From assembly GCA_964628285.1 (NCBI GenBank), contig CAZVNP010000001.1, positions 80,551 through 144,550 of the forward strand: DNA of 64,000 bases, written 5' to 3'. Made by a program: the position numbers and the translations under genes. Of the stretch, positions 16,739 to 26,584 are shown in pieces. Position 1 is the first letter of the stretch. Every line of letters starts with the position of its first letter. The notes under the pieces are model-generated. The model was not told the origin of the DNA and searched no databases. It was given only the letters and a program-made list of their open reading frames with translations. Source of the DNA: JAPLDP01 sp964628285. Lineage in GTDB: Bacteria; Bacteroidota; Bacteroidia; Bacteroidales; JAGONC01.

Positions 16739-18040
16739 ATGAAAGTTGATGTGATATTAGGCCTTCAGTGGGGAGATGAAGGCAAGGGCAAGGTTGTGGA
16801 TGCCCTGACCCCGCAGTATGATATCATCGCCAGGTTCCAGGGCGGGACCAATGCCGGGCATACCATTGAGATAAAGGGCGACAGGTATATATTGCACCTG
16901 ATACCCTCAGGCATCTTTCATAAAGATAAAATGAATGTCATCGGTAACGGGGTAATTATCGATCCGTTTATTCTGCAAAAAGAGATCGCCTCTCTGCAGG
17001 AGAAAAATTTCGATGTCATAAGGAATCTGTATATTTCGCGCAAAGCTCATTTGATTCTGCCTTCGCATCGTATGCTTGATGCCGTTTATGAACGATCGAA
17101 AGGAGCCGGTAAGGTCGGTTCGACCCTGAAGGGTATAGGCCCGACCTATACTGATAAAACGGCCCGGAACGGGCTCAGGATGGGAGACATTGATCACCCT
17201 GCCTTTCATAGCAGGTATCAGGCATTGCGGGACCTTCATTTCAGGATCATCAGGCTGTATGAGGGTGATGTCAGTGACTGTCTGATCGATGGATTACCCT
17301 TTGATGATTATGAACAGGGATGGTTTGACGCATTGGAAAAGCTTAAGGGCTTCCGGTTTATTGACAGTGAATATTTCATCAACAAAAGTCTGGATAACAA
17401 CCTGTCGGTTTTGGCTGAGGGTGCCCAGGGAACATTGCTGGATGTGGATTTCGGGACCTATCCTTACGTGACCTCGTCCCATACGGTGTGTGCGGGTGTG
17501 TGTTCGGGTCTGGGGTTGGCACCTCATCGCATCGGCCGTGTTTACGGCATAGTGAAAGCTTACACCACCCGTGTCGGCGGGGGTCCTTTTCCCACGGAAC
17601 TTAAAGATGAAAAAGGCGATCATTTGCGTGAAAAAGGATTTGAATTCGGCTCTACGACGGGCCGTCCGCGCCGTTGTGGCTGGCTTGACCTGGTCGCCCT
17701 CAGGTATGCCGTTATGCTCAACGGCGTCAGCCATCTCATCATGACCAAAGCCGACGTACTGAGTGAGATGAAGCAGTTAAACGTTTGCACCGCTTACTCC
17801 ATAGATGGTCGTCAGGTGAACGATTTTCCCCACACCATCGTCGGGGAGACCGTTGAACCGATATATGACACGTTAAAAGGCTGGAACCAGGATCTCTGCC
17901 ACCTTGATCATTACGACGACGCGCCACAGGAACTGAAAGATTATATCCGGTATATCGAAAGTAATTTGGGCGTGCCCTTCATCATGGTTTCAGTGGGTGC
18001 AGGCAGAAGACAAATCCTGACCACTGGAAAGGGATTATAA
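16739..18040 (+). CDS. purA: Adenylosuccinate synthetase
   Basis: 433 residues, normal for PurA. The N-terminal GTP/IMP motif GLQWGDEGKGKVVD is intact, as are Gly-Ser-Thr-Leu-Lys-Gly-Ile-Gly-Pro-Thr-Tyr and the Glu-Phe-Gly-Ser-Thr-Thr-Gly-Arg-Pro-Arg-Arg motif near residue 300. It joins IMP and aspartate using GTP, the first committed step to AMP. Its TAA stop abuts the infB stop on the other strand (shared TTATAA at 18035-18040), so the two genes converge with a 6-base overlap. purE, hpt and adk elsewhere in the window belong to the same purine network. Identification is secure. Confidence 0.98.
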   Translation: MKVDVILGLQWGDEGKGKVVDALTPQYDIIARFQGGTNAGHTIEIKGDRYILHLIPSGIFHKDKMNVIGNGVIIDPFILQKEIASLQEKNFDVIRNLYISRKAHLILPSHRMLDAVYERSKGAGKVGSTLKGIGPTYTDKTARNGLRMGDIDHPAFHSRYQALRDLHFRIIRLYEGDVSDCLIDGLPFDDYEQGWFDALEKLKGFRFIDSEYFINKSLDNNLSVLAEGAQGTLLDVDFGTYPYVTSSHTVCAGVCSGLGLAPHRIGRVYGIVKAYTTRVGGGPFPTELKDEKGDHLREKGFEFGSTTGRPRRCGWLDLVALRYAVMLNGVSHLIMTKADVLSEMKQLNVCTAYSIDGRQVNDFPHTIVGETVEPIYDTLKGWNQDLCHLDHYDDAPQELKDYIRYIESNLGVPFIMVSVGAGRRQILTTGKGL

Positions 18041-21000
18041 TTTTCTTTTGACCTCAATCTCCTCGTAGCCTTCGATAATATCGCCAACCTTAATATCGTT
18101 GAAGTTTTCAATGTTAAGACCGCATTCGTATCCTGACGACACCTCTTTCACATCTTCCTTGAAGCGTTTTAGTGAACCCAGCAGGCCCGTAAATACCACT
18201 ATGCCGTCTCTGATGACACGCACTTTAGCATTTCTGTTTATCTTGCCGTCGAGCACCATACATCCTGCTACCGTTCCCACTTTTGAGATTTTATATACCT
18301 GCCGCACTTCGATGTTACAAATGATCTTCTCTTTAATTTCTGGTGACAGCATACCTTCGATGGCGTCCTTTATCTCATTTATCGCGGTATATATGATGGA
18401 GTATAGTCGGATGTCAATTTGTTCCTGTTCAGCCAGCCGGCGTGCCGACGGCGACGGGCGCACCTGGAATCCGATAATGATGGCGTCGGAGGCGGAGGCC
18501 AGCATGACGTCCGATTCGGTAACAGGTCCCACCGATTTATGAATGACATTGACCTGCACCTGGTCGGTCGATAATTTCAGCAAGGCATCCGAGAGTGCTT
18601 CCACCGAGCCGTCCACATCGCCTTTCACGATGATATTCAGCTCTTTGAAATCACCTATGGCGATACGTCGTCCTATCTCATCGAGGGTGATGTGTTTCTG
18701 TGTCCGCAGGCCTTGTTCACGCTGAAGCTGCAGACGTTTGTTGGCGATGGACTTGGCCTCATGTTCGTCTTTCATTACATGAAACTGATCACCGGCCTGC
18801 GGTGCTCCGTTCAGTCCCAGCAACAGGACAGGTGCCGAAGGGCCGGCTTCCCTGATGGCCATGTTACGTTCGTTGTACATTGCTTTGATCTTGCCAAAGG
18901 TGGCTCCGGCCAGCACGATATCCCCGACATGAATGGTGCCGTCCTGCACCAGTAATTTAACGACGAAACCACGCCCTCTGTCAAGTGATGATTCGATGAC
19001 CGTTCCCCTGGCAGGCCGCAACGGATTGGCTTTGAGCTCGAGAAGCTCCGCTTCCAGCAACACCTTCTCAAGCAGTTCGGTTACTCCGGTTCCTTTCTTG
19101 GCCGATATTTCCTGTGACTGGTATTTGCCTCCCCAGTCCTCGACCAGGATATTCAGTTTCGACAATTGTTCCTTAATTTTTTCGGGGTTGGCATTAGGTT
19201 TATCGATTTTGTTTATGGCGAAGATGATGGGTACGCCGGCGGCCTGAGCATGGTTGATGGCTTCGATGGTCTGCGGCATGACGTTATCGTCGGCAGCAAC
19301 GACCACGATGACAATGTCGGTGACCTGGGCCCCACGGGCACGCATGGCTGTAAAAGCCTCATGACCGGGCGTGTCGAGGAAAGTGATGGATTTACCGTTG
19401 TCGAGTGACACTTCATAGGCACCGATATGCTGTGTGATGCCTCCCGACTCACCTGCAATCACGTTGGTGTGACGGATGTAGTCGAGCAAGGAGGTTTTAC
19501 CGTGATCCACATGTCCCATGACGGTGACGATGGGAGGACGTTCGACGAGGATGCCGGTATCCTCTTCCTCATCCTCGCTCTGCTCAATAGCTTCCTGGAC
19601 TTCGATGCTGACGAACTCAACTTTAAAACCGAACTCCTCAGCCACCAGTGACAGTGTTTCAGCGTCCAGCCGCTGGTTAATGGAGACGAACAATCCCAGG
19701 GCCATGCAAGTCGAGATGACCGTGGTGACCGGCACGTTCATCATTGTGGCCAGTTCATTGGCCGTGACGAATTCGGTGACCTTTATCACCTTCTTATTCA
19801 TCTCTATTTTGTCCATTTCTTCCTGCCGGGCTTTGGACATCAATTCCCTTTTCATGCGGCGATACTTGGCGGCTTTTGATTTACCTGTGGCGCTGAGACG
19901 CTGCAGGGTGTCCTTGATCTGTTTCTGCACCTCTTCTTCCGAGACCTCGGGACGAAGATGATTGCGGTAGGGTCTCCTGTCTTTGAAACGCTGGCGAGTC
20001 AGCTTCTCACCTTTCTTTTCCTCCGGTGGTGCTTCGCCCGTCTCATGCTTCTTGATGCGGCGGCGTTTCTTTTTCTTGTCTTTTACCTGTTCATCTGACG
20101 ATGAGGCCACCGGTTTTTTCTTCTCTGGTTTTTTGATCTCGGGCAGGTCCATGGTCCCAAGAATGGTGGGTCCGGTCAGTTTTTCAGCTCTGGCCCTTAT
20201 AACGTTATCTTCGGGTTTCTTTTCTACGGTTTCTTTTTCTTCAGCCTTCTCCGTTACCTCACCTTCGGCCTTTGTCTTTCCGGCTTCCTCCACCGGTGCT
20301 TCCGGCTTTCTAACGGTTTCAGCTTTTTCCTTTATGATTTCCGTTTCAACCTCGCTTTTGGCTTCAGGGATTTTCTCCTTTTTAGCTTTTGAAGGTTTAG
20401 TGGTCTTAGTGACTTCTGCCAGATCGATCTTACCAAGAATTTTTATTTCGCTCTCAGGTGGTTCGACAGTTTCCTTGACGCCTTTTTCTGCACTCTTGGA
20501 TGGTTTTTCGGCCAGGGTGGCTTTTTCGGGAGCTTCGTCAACGGGCAGTTTCTCTTTTGATTCTTTATCTTTCTCTGTCGGGGCAATGCCGGTTATCTTT
20601 TTTTCAACCGTCTCGGCAGGAGTTTTCTCGGCGGGCTTTGAGGTTGTGACACCGATTGGTTCTTTGGTTTTTTCTTCCCTGGCCGTCACGGGTGGTGCCT
20701 CCGTGGTCTTCTTAAGTTCTGTTTTTTCTGGAGGTGGTGTTTTTTTCGGAGCAGTCTTGGTCGTATATTTATCATAATCGAACGACAGGCTTTTAATGAA
20801 CAGATCCTGCTGTTCTGCCGGTCCGTCCGTTTCTTCATCCACAGCCATACGGTCTTCGATAGAAATAGTCTGATGATCGGAATAGTTCAAACCGATCTTG
20901 CTGGCCTCTTCCTTGACATATTTTTCGGTTTGAAATTCTGCCATCAGCAGGGAGTATTCCTCGGGTGACAATTTGGTATTGGGTCCGCCATCGACAGGAT

Positions 21001-21097
21001 GTCCCTTCCGGTGAAGAAACTCCACAATGGTAGAGATACCAATATTAAATTCCTTGGCAGCTTTACTCAGACGTATGGATTTACTATCTTCTCCCAT
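18035..21097 (-). CDS. infB: Translation initiation factor IF-2
   Basis: About 1020 residues from the ATG at 21097 (MGEDSKSIRLSKAAKEFNIG), which matches the usual IF-2 start in this phylum; an ATG at 21106 and a GTG at 21115 lie in frame upstream. After the short N-terminal helical domain (to about 60) comes a roughly 300-residue low-complexity stretch rich in Lys, Glu, Pro and Thr. The GTPase domain starts near residue 520: GHVDHGKTSLLDYIR, DTPGHEAF and NKIDKP are intact. The C-terminal domains that bind fMet-tRNA follow. IF-2 places initiator tRNA on the 30S subunit and promotes 50S joining. It is the last gene of rimP-nusA-infB and overlaps the purA stop by 6 bases. Confidence 0.98.
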   Translation of the reverse strand: MGEDSKSIRLSKAAKEFNIGISTIVEFLHRKGHPVDGGPNTKLSPEEYSLLMAEFQTEKYVKEEASKIGLNYSDHQTISIEDRMAVDEETDGPAEQQDLFIKSLSFDYDKYTTKTAPKKTPPPEKTELKKTTEAPPVTAREEKTKEPIGVTTSKPAEKTPAETVEKKITGIAPTEKDKESKEKLPVDEAPEKATLAEKPSKSAEKGVKETVEPPESEIKILGKIDLAEVTKTTKPSKAKKEKIPEAKSEVETEIIKEKAETVRKPEAPVEEAGKTKAEGEVTEKAEEKETVEKKPEDNVIRARAEKLTGPTILGTMDLPEIKKPEKKKPVASSSDEQVKDKKKKRRRIKKHETGEAPPEEKKGEKLTRQRFKDRRPYRNHLRPEVSEEEVQKQIKDTLQRLSATGKSKAAKYRRMKRELMSKARQEEMDKIEMNKKVIKVTEFVTANELATMMNVPVTTVISTCMALGLFVSINQRLDAETLSLVAEEFGFKVEFVSIEVQEAIEQSEDEEEDTGILVERPPIVTVMGHVDHGKTSLLDYIRHTNVIAGESGGITQHIGAYEVSLDNGKSITFLDTPGHEAFTAMRARGAQVTDIVIVVVAADDNVMPQTIEAINHAQAAGVPIIFAINKIDKPNANPEKIKEQLSKLNILVEDWGGKYQSQEISAKKGTGVTELLEKVLLEAELLELKANPLRPARGTVIESSLDRGRGFVVKLLVQDGTIHVGDIVLAGATFGKIKAMYNERNMAIREAGPSAPVLLLGLNGAPQAGDQFHVMKDEHEAKSIANKRLQLQREQGLRTQKHITLDEIGRRIAIGDFKELNIIVKGDVDGSVEALSDALLKLSTDQVQVNVIHKSVGPVTESDVMLASASDAIIIGFQVRPSPSARRLAEQEQIDIRLYSIIYTAINEIKDAIEGMLSPEIKEKIICNIEVRQVYKISKVGTVAGCMVLDGKINRNAKVRVIRDGIVVFTGLLGSLKRFKEDVKEVSSGYECGLNIENFNDIKVGDIIEGYEEIEVKRKL

Positions 21098-21193
21098 CAC
21101 AACCATTAATAACACCCTTTAATACAAGGGCGTAAAAGTAACAATAATTTTATATCCCTTGTTGAACCGATAATAACACATTCATTATCAATA

Positions 21194-22420
21194 TTATTCG
21201 AATTCGGCCTTTAATATTTTGAGGACCTCTTTAATGGTTTCCTCTTCGAGGTCGGTTCTTTTCACCAGCTCATCGATGCTCAGTTCCATGACACTCTTGG
21301 CGGTATCGCACCCGATGTTTTTAAGTTCCTCGAGGATCCACTGGTCAATTTCGTCAGAGAATTCCTGCAGGTCGACATCTTCATATTCGACATCGGTGTC
21401 GCGGTAAACATCAATTTCGAAGCCGGTTAGTTTTCCGGCCAGTTTGATATTAAAACCGCCTTTGCCGATCGCCAGCGACACCTGGTCGGGTTTCATGTAC
21501 ACCTCGGCGCGTTTGTTTTTATCATCAATGTGAATGGATGATATCTTGGCCGGACTCAATGCCCTGGAGATGAACAGGGTGGGGTTGTTGGTGAAATTGA
21601 TGACATCGATGTTTTCATTTTTCAACTCCCTGACAATACCATGAATACGTGAACCTTTCATGCCGACACATGCGCCCACCGGATCGATGCGGTCGTCATA
21701 GGATTCAACGGCTATCTTCGCTCTTTCGCCCGGTACCCTGACGATCTTCTTGATGGTAATGAGACCGTCATACACTTCCGGCACCTCGGCCTCGAACAAC
21801 CGTTCGAGGAAAACCGGCGAGGTCCTGGATAAGATGATATAAGGCGTGTTGTTGCGCATCTCCACTTTCGAGACCACGGCACGGATGGTGTCACCCTTGC
21901 GGTAATGATCCGACGGTATCTGCTCCGATTTGGGCAGGATCAACTCGATGGATTCATCATCAAGAATGAGCACCTCTTTTTTCCATACCTGGTAAACTTC
22001 TCCGGTGACGATCTCGCCGATCTTCTCCTTGTATTTCTTATAGATGTTGTCTTTTTCATATTCCTGGATCTTGGAGATAAGGTTTTGCCTGATTGACAGT
22101 ATTTCGCGTCGGCCGAAATCATCCATCTTGATTTCTTCCGACACCTCTTCACCTATTTCAAAGTCAGGTTCAATTTTAATGGCTTCCGAATACGCGATCT
22201 GTGTATTTTCGTCTTCCACCTGGCCGTCTTCGACAATGAGCCTGTTCCTCCATATTTCCAGGTCGCCCTTGTCGATATTGACGATGATATCGAAGTTATC
22301 CTCCGATCCATATTTTTTTATCAGCAGATGCCTGAAGACATCTTCAAGGATACGCATCATGGTCTCGCGGTCGATATTTTTAAATTCCTTAAATTCTGAA
22401 AAGGTCTCGACCAAATTCAT
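21194..22420 (-). CDS. nusA: Transcription termination/antitermination factor NusA
   Basis: 408 residues from the ATG at 22420 (MNLVETFSEFKEFKNIDRET), the usual NusA start in the phylum; an ATG three codons earlier also exists. The N-terminal RNA-polymerase-binding domain is followed by an S1 domain (about 135-200) and two KH domains. The segment AGCVGMKGSRIHGIVRELKN-like near residue 245 and a GKGGFNIKLAGKLTG motif near 330 mark the KH repeats. A short helix-hairpin-helix-like tail ends the protein. NusA controls pausing, termination and transcription-translation coupling. It sits 22 bases after rimP and about 96 bases before infB, the classic order. Confidence 0.97.
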   Translation of the reverse strand: MNLVETFSEFKEFKNIDRETMMRILEDVFRHLLIKKYGSEDNFDIIVNIDKGDLEIWRNRLIVEDGQVEDENTQIAYSEAIKIEPDFEIGEEVSEEIKMDDFGRREILSIRQNLISKIQEYEKDNIYKKYKEKIGEIVTGEVYQVWKKEVLILDDESIELILPKSEQIPSDHYRKGDTIRAVVSKVEMRNNTPYIILSRTSPVFLERLFEAEVPEVYDGLITIKKIVRVPGERAKIAVESYDDRIDPVGACVGMKGSRIHGIVRELKNENIDVINFTNNPTLFISRALSPAKISSIHIDDKNKRAEVYMKPDQVSLAIGKGGFNIKLAGKLTGFEIDVYRDTDVEYEDVDLQEFSDEIDQWILEELKNIGCDTAKSVMELSIDELVKRTDLEEETIKEVLKILKAEFE

Positions 22421-22442
22421 ATGTTCCATATTCCAAATCAGA

Positions 22443-22907
22443 TTAGCGTTTATTTTTAAAACTGACTATTCCCTTAGTTTCAGCAATTAAACCGAAAGAT
22501 ATACGTTGTACGGCTGGTGGTTCTTTTTGTTTTGATTTTTTATCGCCTTCTGGCCGTATGTCAATATGTTCATTATCAGCCTCAAGTAGCGTTCCTGTGA
22601 TCTTTGAGCCATCTTTCAGTGCGACAACGACCTGCCGTCCTATGTTTTTCCGGTACTGCCTGAGGTATCTGTAAGGATGTTCTATTCCCGCCGAAGAGAC
22701 CATCAGCTCATAGTCGTCTGCCTCACGGCTGAGGTGCTGGCCGATGTACTTACTCATCTGTGCACAGTCATCGATACTGATCTCCCGGTCACTATCCAAA
22801 TAAACCCGGATCTTATTCCCGGGCTTGATGACCACGCCAACCAGGAATTTCTCGCTGCCGGCAAGGTTTTGTTCTATCAGTGCGATGAGCTGTTCTTTAT
22901 CGATCAT
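22443..22907 (-). CDS. rimP: Ribosome maturation factor RimP
   Basis: 154 residues, the normal size. The N-terminal alpha/beta domain has Ile-Ser-Ile-Asp-Asp-Cys-Ala-Gln-Met-Ser-Lys-Tyr-Ile and the Ser-Ser-Ala-Gly-Ile-Glu-His-Pro motif (SSPG-type in other phyla). The C-terminal SH3-like domain follows, with Val-Val-Val-Ala-Leu-Lys-Asp-Gly and Ile-Thr-Gly-Thr-Leu. RimP helps assemble the 30S subunit. It is the first gene of the rimP-nusA-infB operon, downstream of tRNA-Gln on the same strand, with 76 bases between. Confidence 0.95.
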   Translation of the reverse strand: MIDKEQLIALIEQNLAGSEKFLVGVVIKPGNKIRVYLDSDREISIDDCAQMSKYIGQHLSREADDYELMVSSAGIEHPYRYLRQYRKNIGRQVVVALKDGSKITGTLLEADNEHIDIRPEGDKKSKQKEPPAVQRISFGLIAETKGIVSFKNKR

Positions 22908-22983
22908 TGTAACTAATGCTCAAGTTTCATTTTTGTTCAACAAAATAGGGGACACAGTCCCCCAACACAAATCGTAATATCTG

Positions 22984-23056
22984 TTGTCCGACCAGGGGTC
23001 GAACCTGGAGTCTTCTGAACCAAAATCAGACGTGTTGCCAGTTACACCATCGGACA
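22984..23056 (-). tRNA. tRNA-Gln (anticodon TTG)
   Basis: The minus strand folds as a complete tRNA. The acceptor stem TGTCCGA pairs with TCGGACA over 7 bp, the anticodon stem TCTGA pairs with TCAGA around the loop TTTTGGT (anticodon TTG), and the T arm contains GGTTCGACCCC. The discriminator base is A, and CCA is not encoded (the DNA continues CAG). It lies just upstream of rimP. Confidence 0.95.
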
Positions 23057-23142
23057 GGCTCCATCCCCAAAAAGGGCTGCAAAAATACAAATTATTTACG
23101 AATCAATGAAAAATAGAGGGTAAATAATAATTATATGCTATA

Positions 23143-23175
23143 TAGGACTCCCTCCGGCAAGCGGATGGAGTCCTA
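23143..23175. repeat. Strong imperfect hairpin in a 303-base gene-free stretch
   Basis: TAGGACTC at 23143-23150 pairs with GAGTCCTA at 23168-23175, and CCTCCG pairs with CGGATG inside it with one mismatch, giving a 14-position stem around the loop GCAAG. No U-run follows on either strand, so it is not an obvious terminator. The rest of 23057-23359, between tRNA-Gln and the DUF2723 gene, is AT-rich and shows no gene; it should hold both promoters. Confidence 0.6.
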
Positions 23176-23359
23176 ATTCTAGTCCCACTTCTACCGGCAA
23201 ATAATTCCATCTTTTTTTCGTTACTCACGAAAACAGATTGAATCATACTGATTATTCCTATAATATCAGCGTACCTCTTTTTCATAAATTTACTCATTTA
23301 TTATTTTAAAATTCATAATTTCGCTTTTATTATCCTTTGACTGACCTAAAATATCATTA

Positions 23360-26300
23360 ATGAAGCGGTACAAATTACTGAATAACTTTCTGGGCTGGAT
23401 TGTTTTCATCATTGCCAGCATTGTTTTTCTGTCGACTGTGGAGCCCACGGCGAGCTGGTGGGACTGCGGTGAATACATTTCGACGGCCTATAAACTGCAG
23501 GTGGGTCATCCGCCGGGAGCACCTTTTTTTCAGCTTATCGGGCGGTTTTTCTCACTCTTTGCCATGGGCGATGTGCATCATGTCGCCATCATGGTGAACC
23601 GCATGTCGGCGCTGTGCAGCGGGCTCACCATCCTCTTTCTTTTCTGGTCGATCACCCACTTGGCCCGGAAACTGGTCATTACCAACAGTGAATACACCAA
23701 CGGAAAGATATTTACCATCCTGGGCGCCGGGCTGATCGGTGCACTGGCATACACTTTCACCGATTCATTCTGGTTCTCGGCGGAGGAGGGTGAGGTTTAC
23801 GCCATGTCATCGTTTTTCACCGCCCTGGTGTTCTGGGCCATGCTGAAATGGGAGGAGGTCGCCGACAGCCGGCATGCTTACCGGTGGATCATCCTGATAG
23901 CCTATCTTATTGGCCTTTCCATCGGCGTTCACCTGCTCAACCTGCTGGCTATACCCGCCATCGCCTTTATTTATTATTTCAAGAAATACAAACCCAGCAC
24001 CAAAGGCATTATCAAGACCCTTATCATCTCCTTTCTTCTCCTTGCCTTTGTCATGTACATCATCATCCCTGAGATCGTCAATCTGTTCGCCAAGACCGAG
24101 CTTTTATTCGTCAACACGTTTCATTTGCCTTTCAACTCGGGCACGATCATTTTTGCGCTTGTGACCATCGGCCTGTTAGTCAGCGGCATCCTTTACACCA
24201 TCAGGGAGGAAGCGGGCAAGAGCCTGAAAACGGTCCTGGTTATTTTATCGGCTTTGTTCATCATTTTTATCTTTACGGCGAGCACTTCAGCGGGTAATTT
24301 TGTCTTCAGGCTGGTTCTGGTGGGTCTTCTCTTCTGGCTAATATACTATATCCGGCACCGGAAAGCTTTACTTAACACGGTGATCTTGTGTTTTACCTTT
24401 ATTCTTATAGGCTATTCGACCTTCCTGCTGATCATCATCCGCGCCAATGCCAACACGCCTATCAACGAGAATGCGCCCAAAGACGCCATCAGTCTGCTGT
24501 CGTACCTGAACAGGGAACAATACGGGACGTGGCCTTTAGTGTACGGAGAGTATTACAACTCACCGCTCGATCCTGAAAAGCCTTATAAGGACGGACAACC
24601 CGTCTATGCCAAAGATCCGGCCAAGGGCAGGTACGTCATCGTCGACGACAGGAAATCGACCATACCCAATTATGATTCACGGTTCATGACTATTTTCCCG
24701 CGCATGTGGAGCAATCAGAAAGACAGCCACATCACCGCTTACAAGCAATGGGGCAAGGTGAAAGGCCGTCCGATACCATACACGGGACGCGATGGGAAAA
24801 CACAGATCATAGATAAGCCAACGTTCACCGAGAACCTGCGTTTTTTCTTCCGCTATCAACTCGGTCACATGTATTTCAGATATTTCATGTGGAATTTCGT
24901 CGGGCGTCAGAACGACATTGAAGGCCATGGCGGTATTGAGAACGGTAACTGGCTGAGCGGGATCCGATTCATCGACGATTCCAGGCTGGGCAACCAGGAA
25001 TATCTTCCGGCAGACATGGAAAATCCGGCCCGCAATAAACTGTATGGACTGCCTTTGCTCCTGGGCCTCATCGGTTTATTTTACCATGCCAACAAGAATT
25101 ACAAGGATACGCTGGTAGTAGCTTTGCTGTTTATAATGACGGGTATTGCCATCGTCGTCTATCTAAATCAAACCCCCTATCAGCCACGCGAACGCGATTA
25201 CTCCTATGCGGGTTCTTTTTATGCTTTTGCCATGTGGATAGGATTGGCCGTAGTGGCTCTCACCGATCTGGTAAGCCGTGTTATGAAACGAAACATTGCG
25301 GCCATTTTGGTGACCCTCATCTGCCTGTTAGCGGTGCCTTACATCATGGCGCGGCAGGAATGGAACGACCATGACCGCTCAGGGAAATATGCCGCCCGCG
25401 ATTACGCTGCCGACTACCTCAATTCGTGTGCTCCCAATGCCGTTCTCATCACCAATGGCGATAACGATACCTTTCCTCTCTGGTATGCCCAGGAGGTGGA
25501 AGGCATCAGAACCGACGTGAGGGTGGTCAACTTCATGCTGGCTTCGGGCGACTGGTACATCCACCAGATGGCCAGGAAAATATATAATTCCGACCCGATG
25601 CCTTTCACCCTCTCACAAGAGCAGTATGACAAGGGAAGTAACCAGATCATCCCTTACTTTGAGGAAAAAAGCATCAAAGGCAGGGTAGACCTGAAACTGC
25701 TGATCGATTTCCTGGCGAGTGAGAGCCAGGGTACCAAGGTACAGTTGCAGAACGGTGAGTGGATCAAGTACTTCCCCACAAAAAAGGTCAGGCTGACCGT
25801 CGACTCGGCTCAGGTTCTGAGAGATGGCATTGTGCCGAAGCGGCTGGCCAATAAGATTATCCCCGAGATCGATTGGGATATCAAAACCAATTACCTTTAT
25901 AAGAATGACCTCATGCTGCTCGATTTTCTTGCCACCAACAACTGGCACCGGCCGATATATTTTGCCAATCCCTCAACGGTGTCACATATTATTGATGCCG
26001 ACCAGTACATGCATCTGCAGGGATTTGTGTACCGCTTCATGCCGGTAAAAGCCTATGATTACATCCAGGATCTGGGTGGTATTTTACCTGACGAAACTTA
26101 TGATGTTTTGATGAACAAGTGTGCCTGGGGTGACCTGAATAATCCCAAAGTGTATGTGGACCGCGAGAGCTACCGTAATTCATTCATCCCCAAGCAGAAC
26201 TTCATGCGCCTTTCACAGTCGCTAATTGACCTTAACCGGCCTGATTCGGCTGTCAAGGCCACCGACCGGTGCCTTGAACTCTTTCCGAACAGCAAGTTTC

Positions 26301-26581
26301 ATTTCGACGTGTATATGCTTCCCTTCGTGGATGTCTATTACCGGGCCAATCAGATTGAAAAGGCCAACATGCTCGTCGATCAGCTGGTGAAGAATTATGA
26401 ACAGGATATCATTTATTACAACTCACAGGTGGGTGAGTTCATCAAATACTTCGATAATGACAAGCGCCAGGCATTTACTGTCCTGAACCGTCTGGCACAG
26501 ATCACCGAGCAATACAAACAAAAGGAGCTGTCCGACAAAATCAACGACATCATCGATTATCAGCTTAAAATGGTAAAATAA
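23360..26581 (+). CDS. DUF2723 multi-pass membrane protein (GT117-type glycosyltransferase-like) with C-terminal soluble domain
   Basis: 1073 residues. The first third is a DUF2723 membrane domain, with a first helix at about 9-27 followed by the diagnostic luminal motif SWWDCGEYI, whose acidic residues resemble those of polyprenyl-phosphate-sugar-dependent GT-C enzymes. About a dozen hydrophobic helices run to residue 690. After that a soluble region of about 370 residues carries TPR-like helices toward the end (Ala-Thr-Asp-Arg-Cys-Leu-Glu-Leu-Phe-Pro-Asn-Ser). Family members are found across Bacteroidota and have been linked to protein or lipid glycosylation; the exact acceptor here is unknown. 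It converges with lgt, leaving only 3 bases between stops. Confidence 0.85.
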   Translation: MKRYKLLNNFLGWIVFIIASIVFLSTVEPTASWWDCGEYISTAYKLQVGHPPGAPFFQLIGRFFSLFAMGDVHHVAIMVNRMSALCSGLTILFLFWSITHLARKLVITNSEYTNGKIFTILGAGLIGALAYTFTDSFWFSAEEGEVYAMSSFFTALVFWAMLKWEEVADSRHAYRWIILIAYLIGLSIGVHLLNLLAIPAIAFIYYFKKYKPSTKGIIKTLIISFLLLAFVMYIIIPEIVNLFAKTELLFVNTFHLPFNSGTIIFALVTIGLLVSGILYTIREEAGKSLKTVLVILSALFIIFIFTASTSAGNFVFRLVLVGLLFWLIYYIRHRKALLNTVILCFTFILIGYSTFLLIIIRANANTPINENAPKDAISLLSYLNREQYGTWPLVYGEYYNSPLDPEKPYKDGQPVYAKDPAKGRYVIVDDRKSTIPNYDSRFMTIFPRMWSNQKDSHITAYKQWGKVKGRPIPYTGRDGKTQIIDKPTFTENLRFFFRYQLGHMYFRYFMWNFVGRQNDIEGHGGIENGNWLSGIRFIDDSRLGNQEYLPADMENPARNKLYGLPLLLGLIGLFYHANKNYKDTLVVALLFIMTGIAIVVYLNQTPYQPRERDYSYAGSFYAFAMWIGLAVVALTDLVSRVMKRNIAAILVTLICLLAVPYIMARQEWNDHDRSGKYAARDYAADYLNSCAPNAVLITNGDNDTFPLWYAQEVEGIRTDVRVVNFMLASGDWYIHQMARKIYNSDPMPFTLSQEQYDKGSNQIIPYFEEKSIKGRVDLKLLIDFLASESQGTKVQLQNGEWIKYFPTKKVRLTVDSAQVLRDGIVPKRLANKIIPEIDWDIKTNYLYKNDLMLLDFLATNNWHRPIYFANPSTVSHIIDADQYMHLQGFVYRFMPVKAYDYIQDLGGILPDETYDVLMNKCAWGDLNNPKVYVDRESYRNSFIPKQNFMRLSQSLIDLNRPDSAVKATDRCLELFPNSKFHFDVYMLPFVDVYYRANQIEKANMLVDQLVKNYEQDIIYYNSQVGEFIKYFDNDKRQAFTVLNRLAQITEQYKQKELSDKINDIIDYQLKMVK

Positions 26582-26584
26582 TCA

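Noticed and set aside
19983..20777. Open frame of 264 codons rich in Ser and Phe
   Set aside because: It is the antisense of the Lys/Glu-rich linker of infB (CTT/TTC codons from AAG/GAA), a composition artefact.
22984..23175. Integrated element next to tRNA-Gln
   Set aside because: No integrase, no repeat of the tRNA 3' end was found, and flanking genes are housekeeping.
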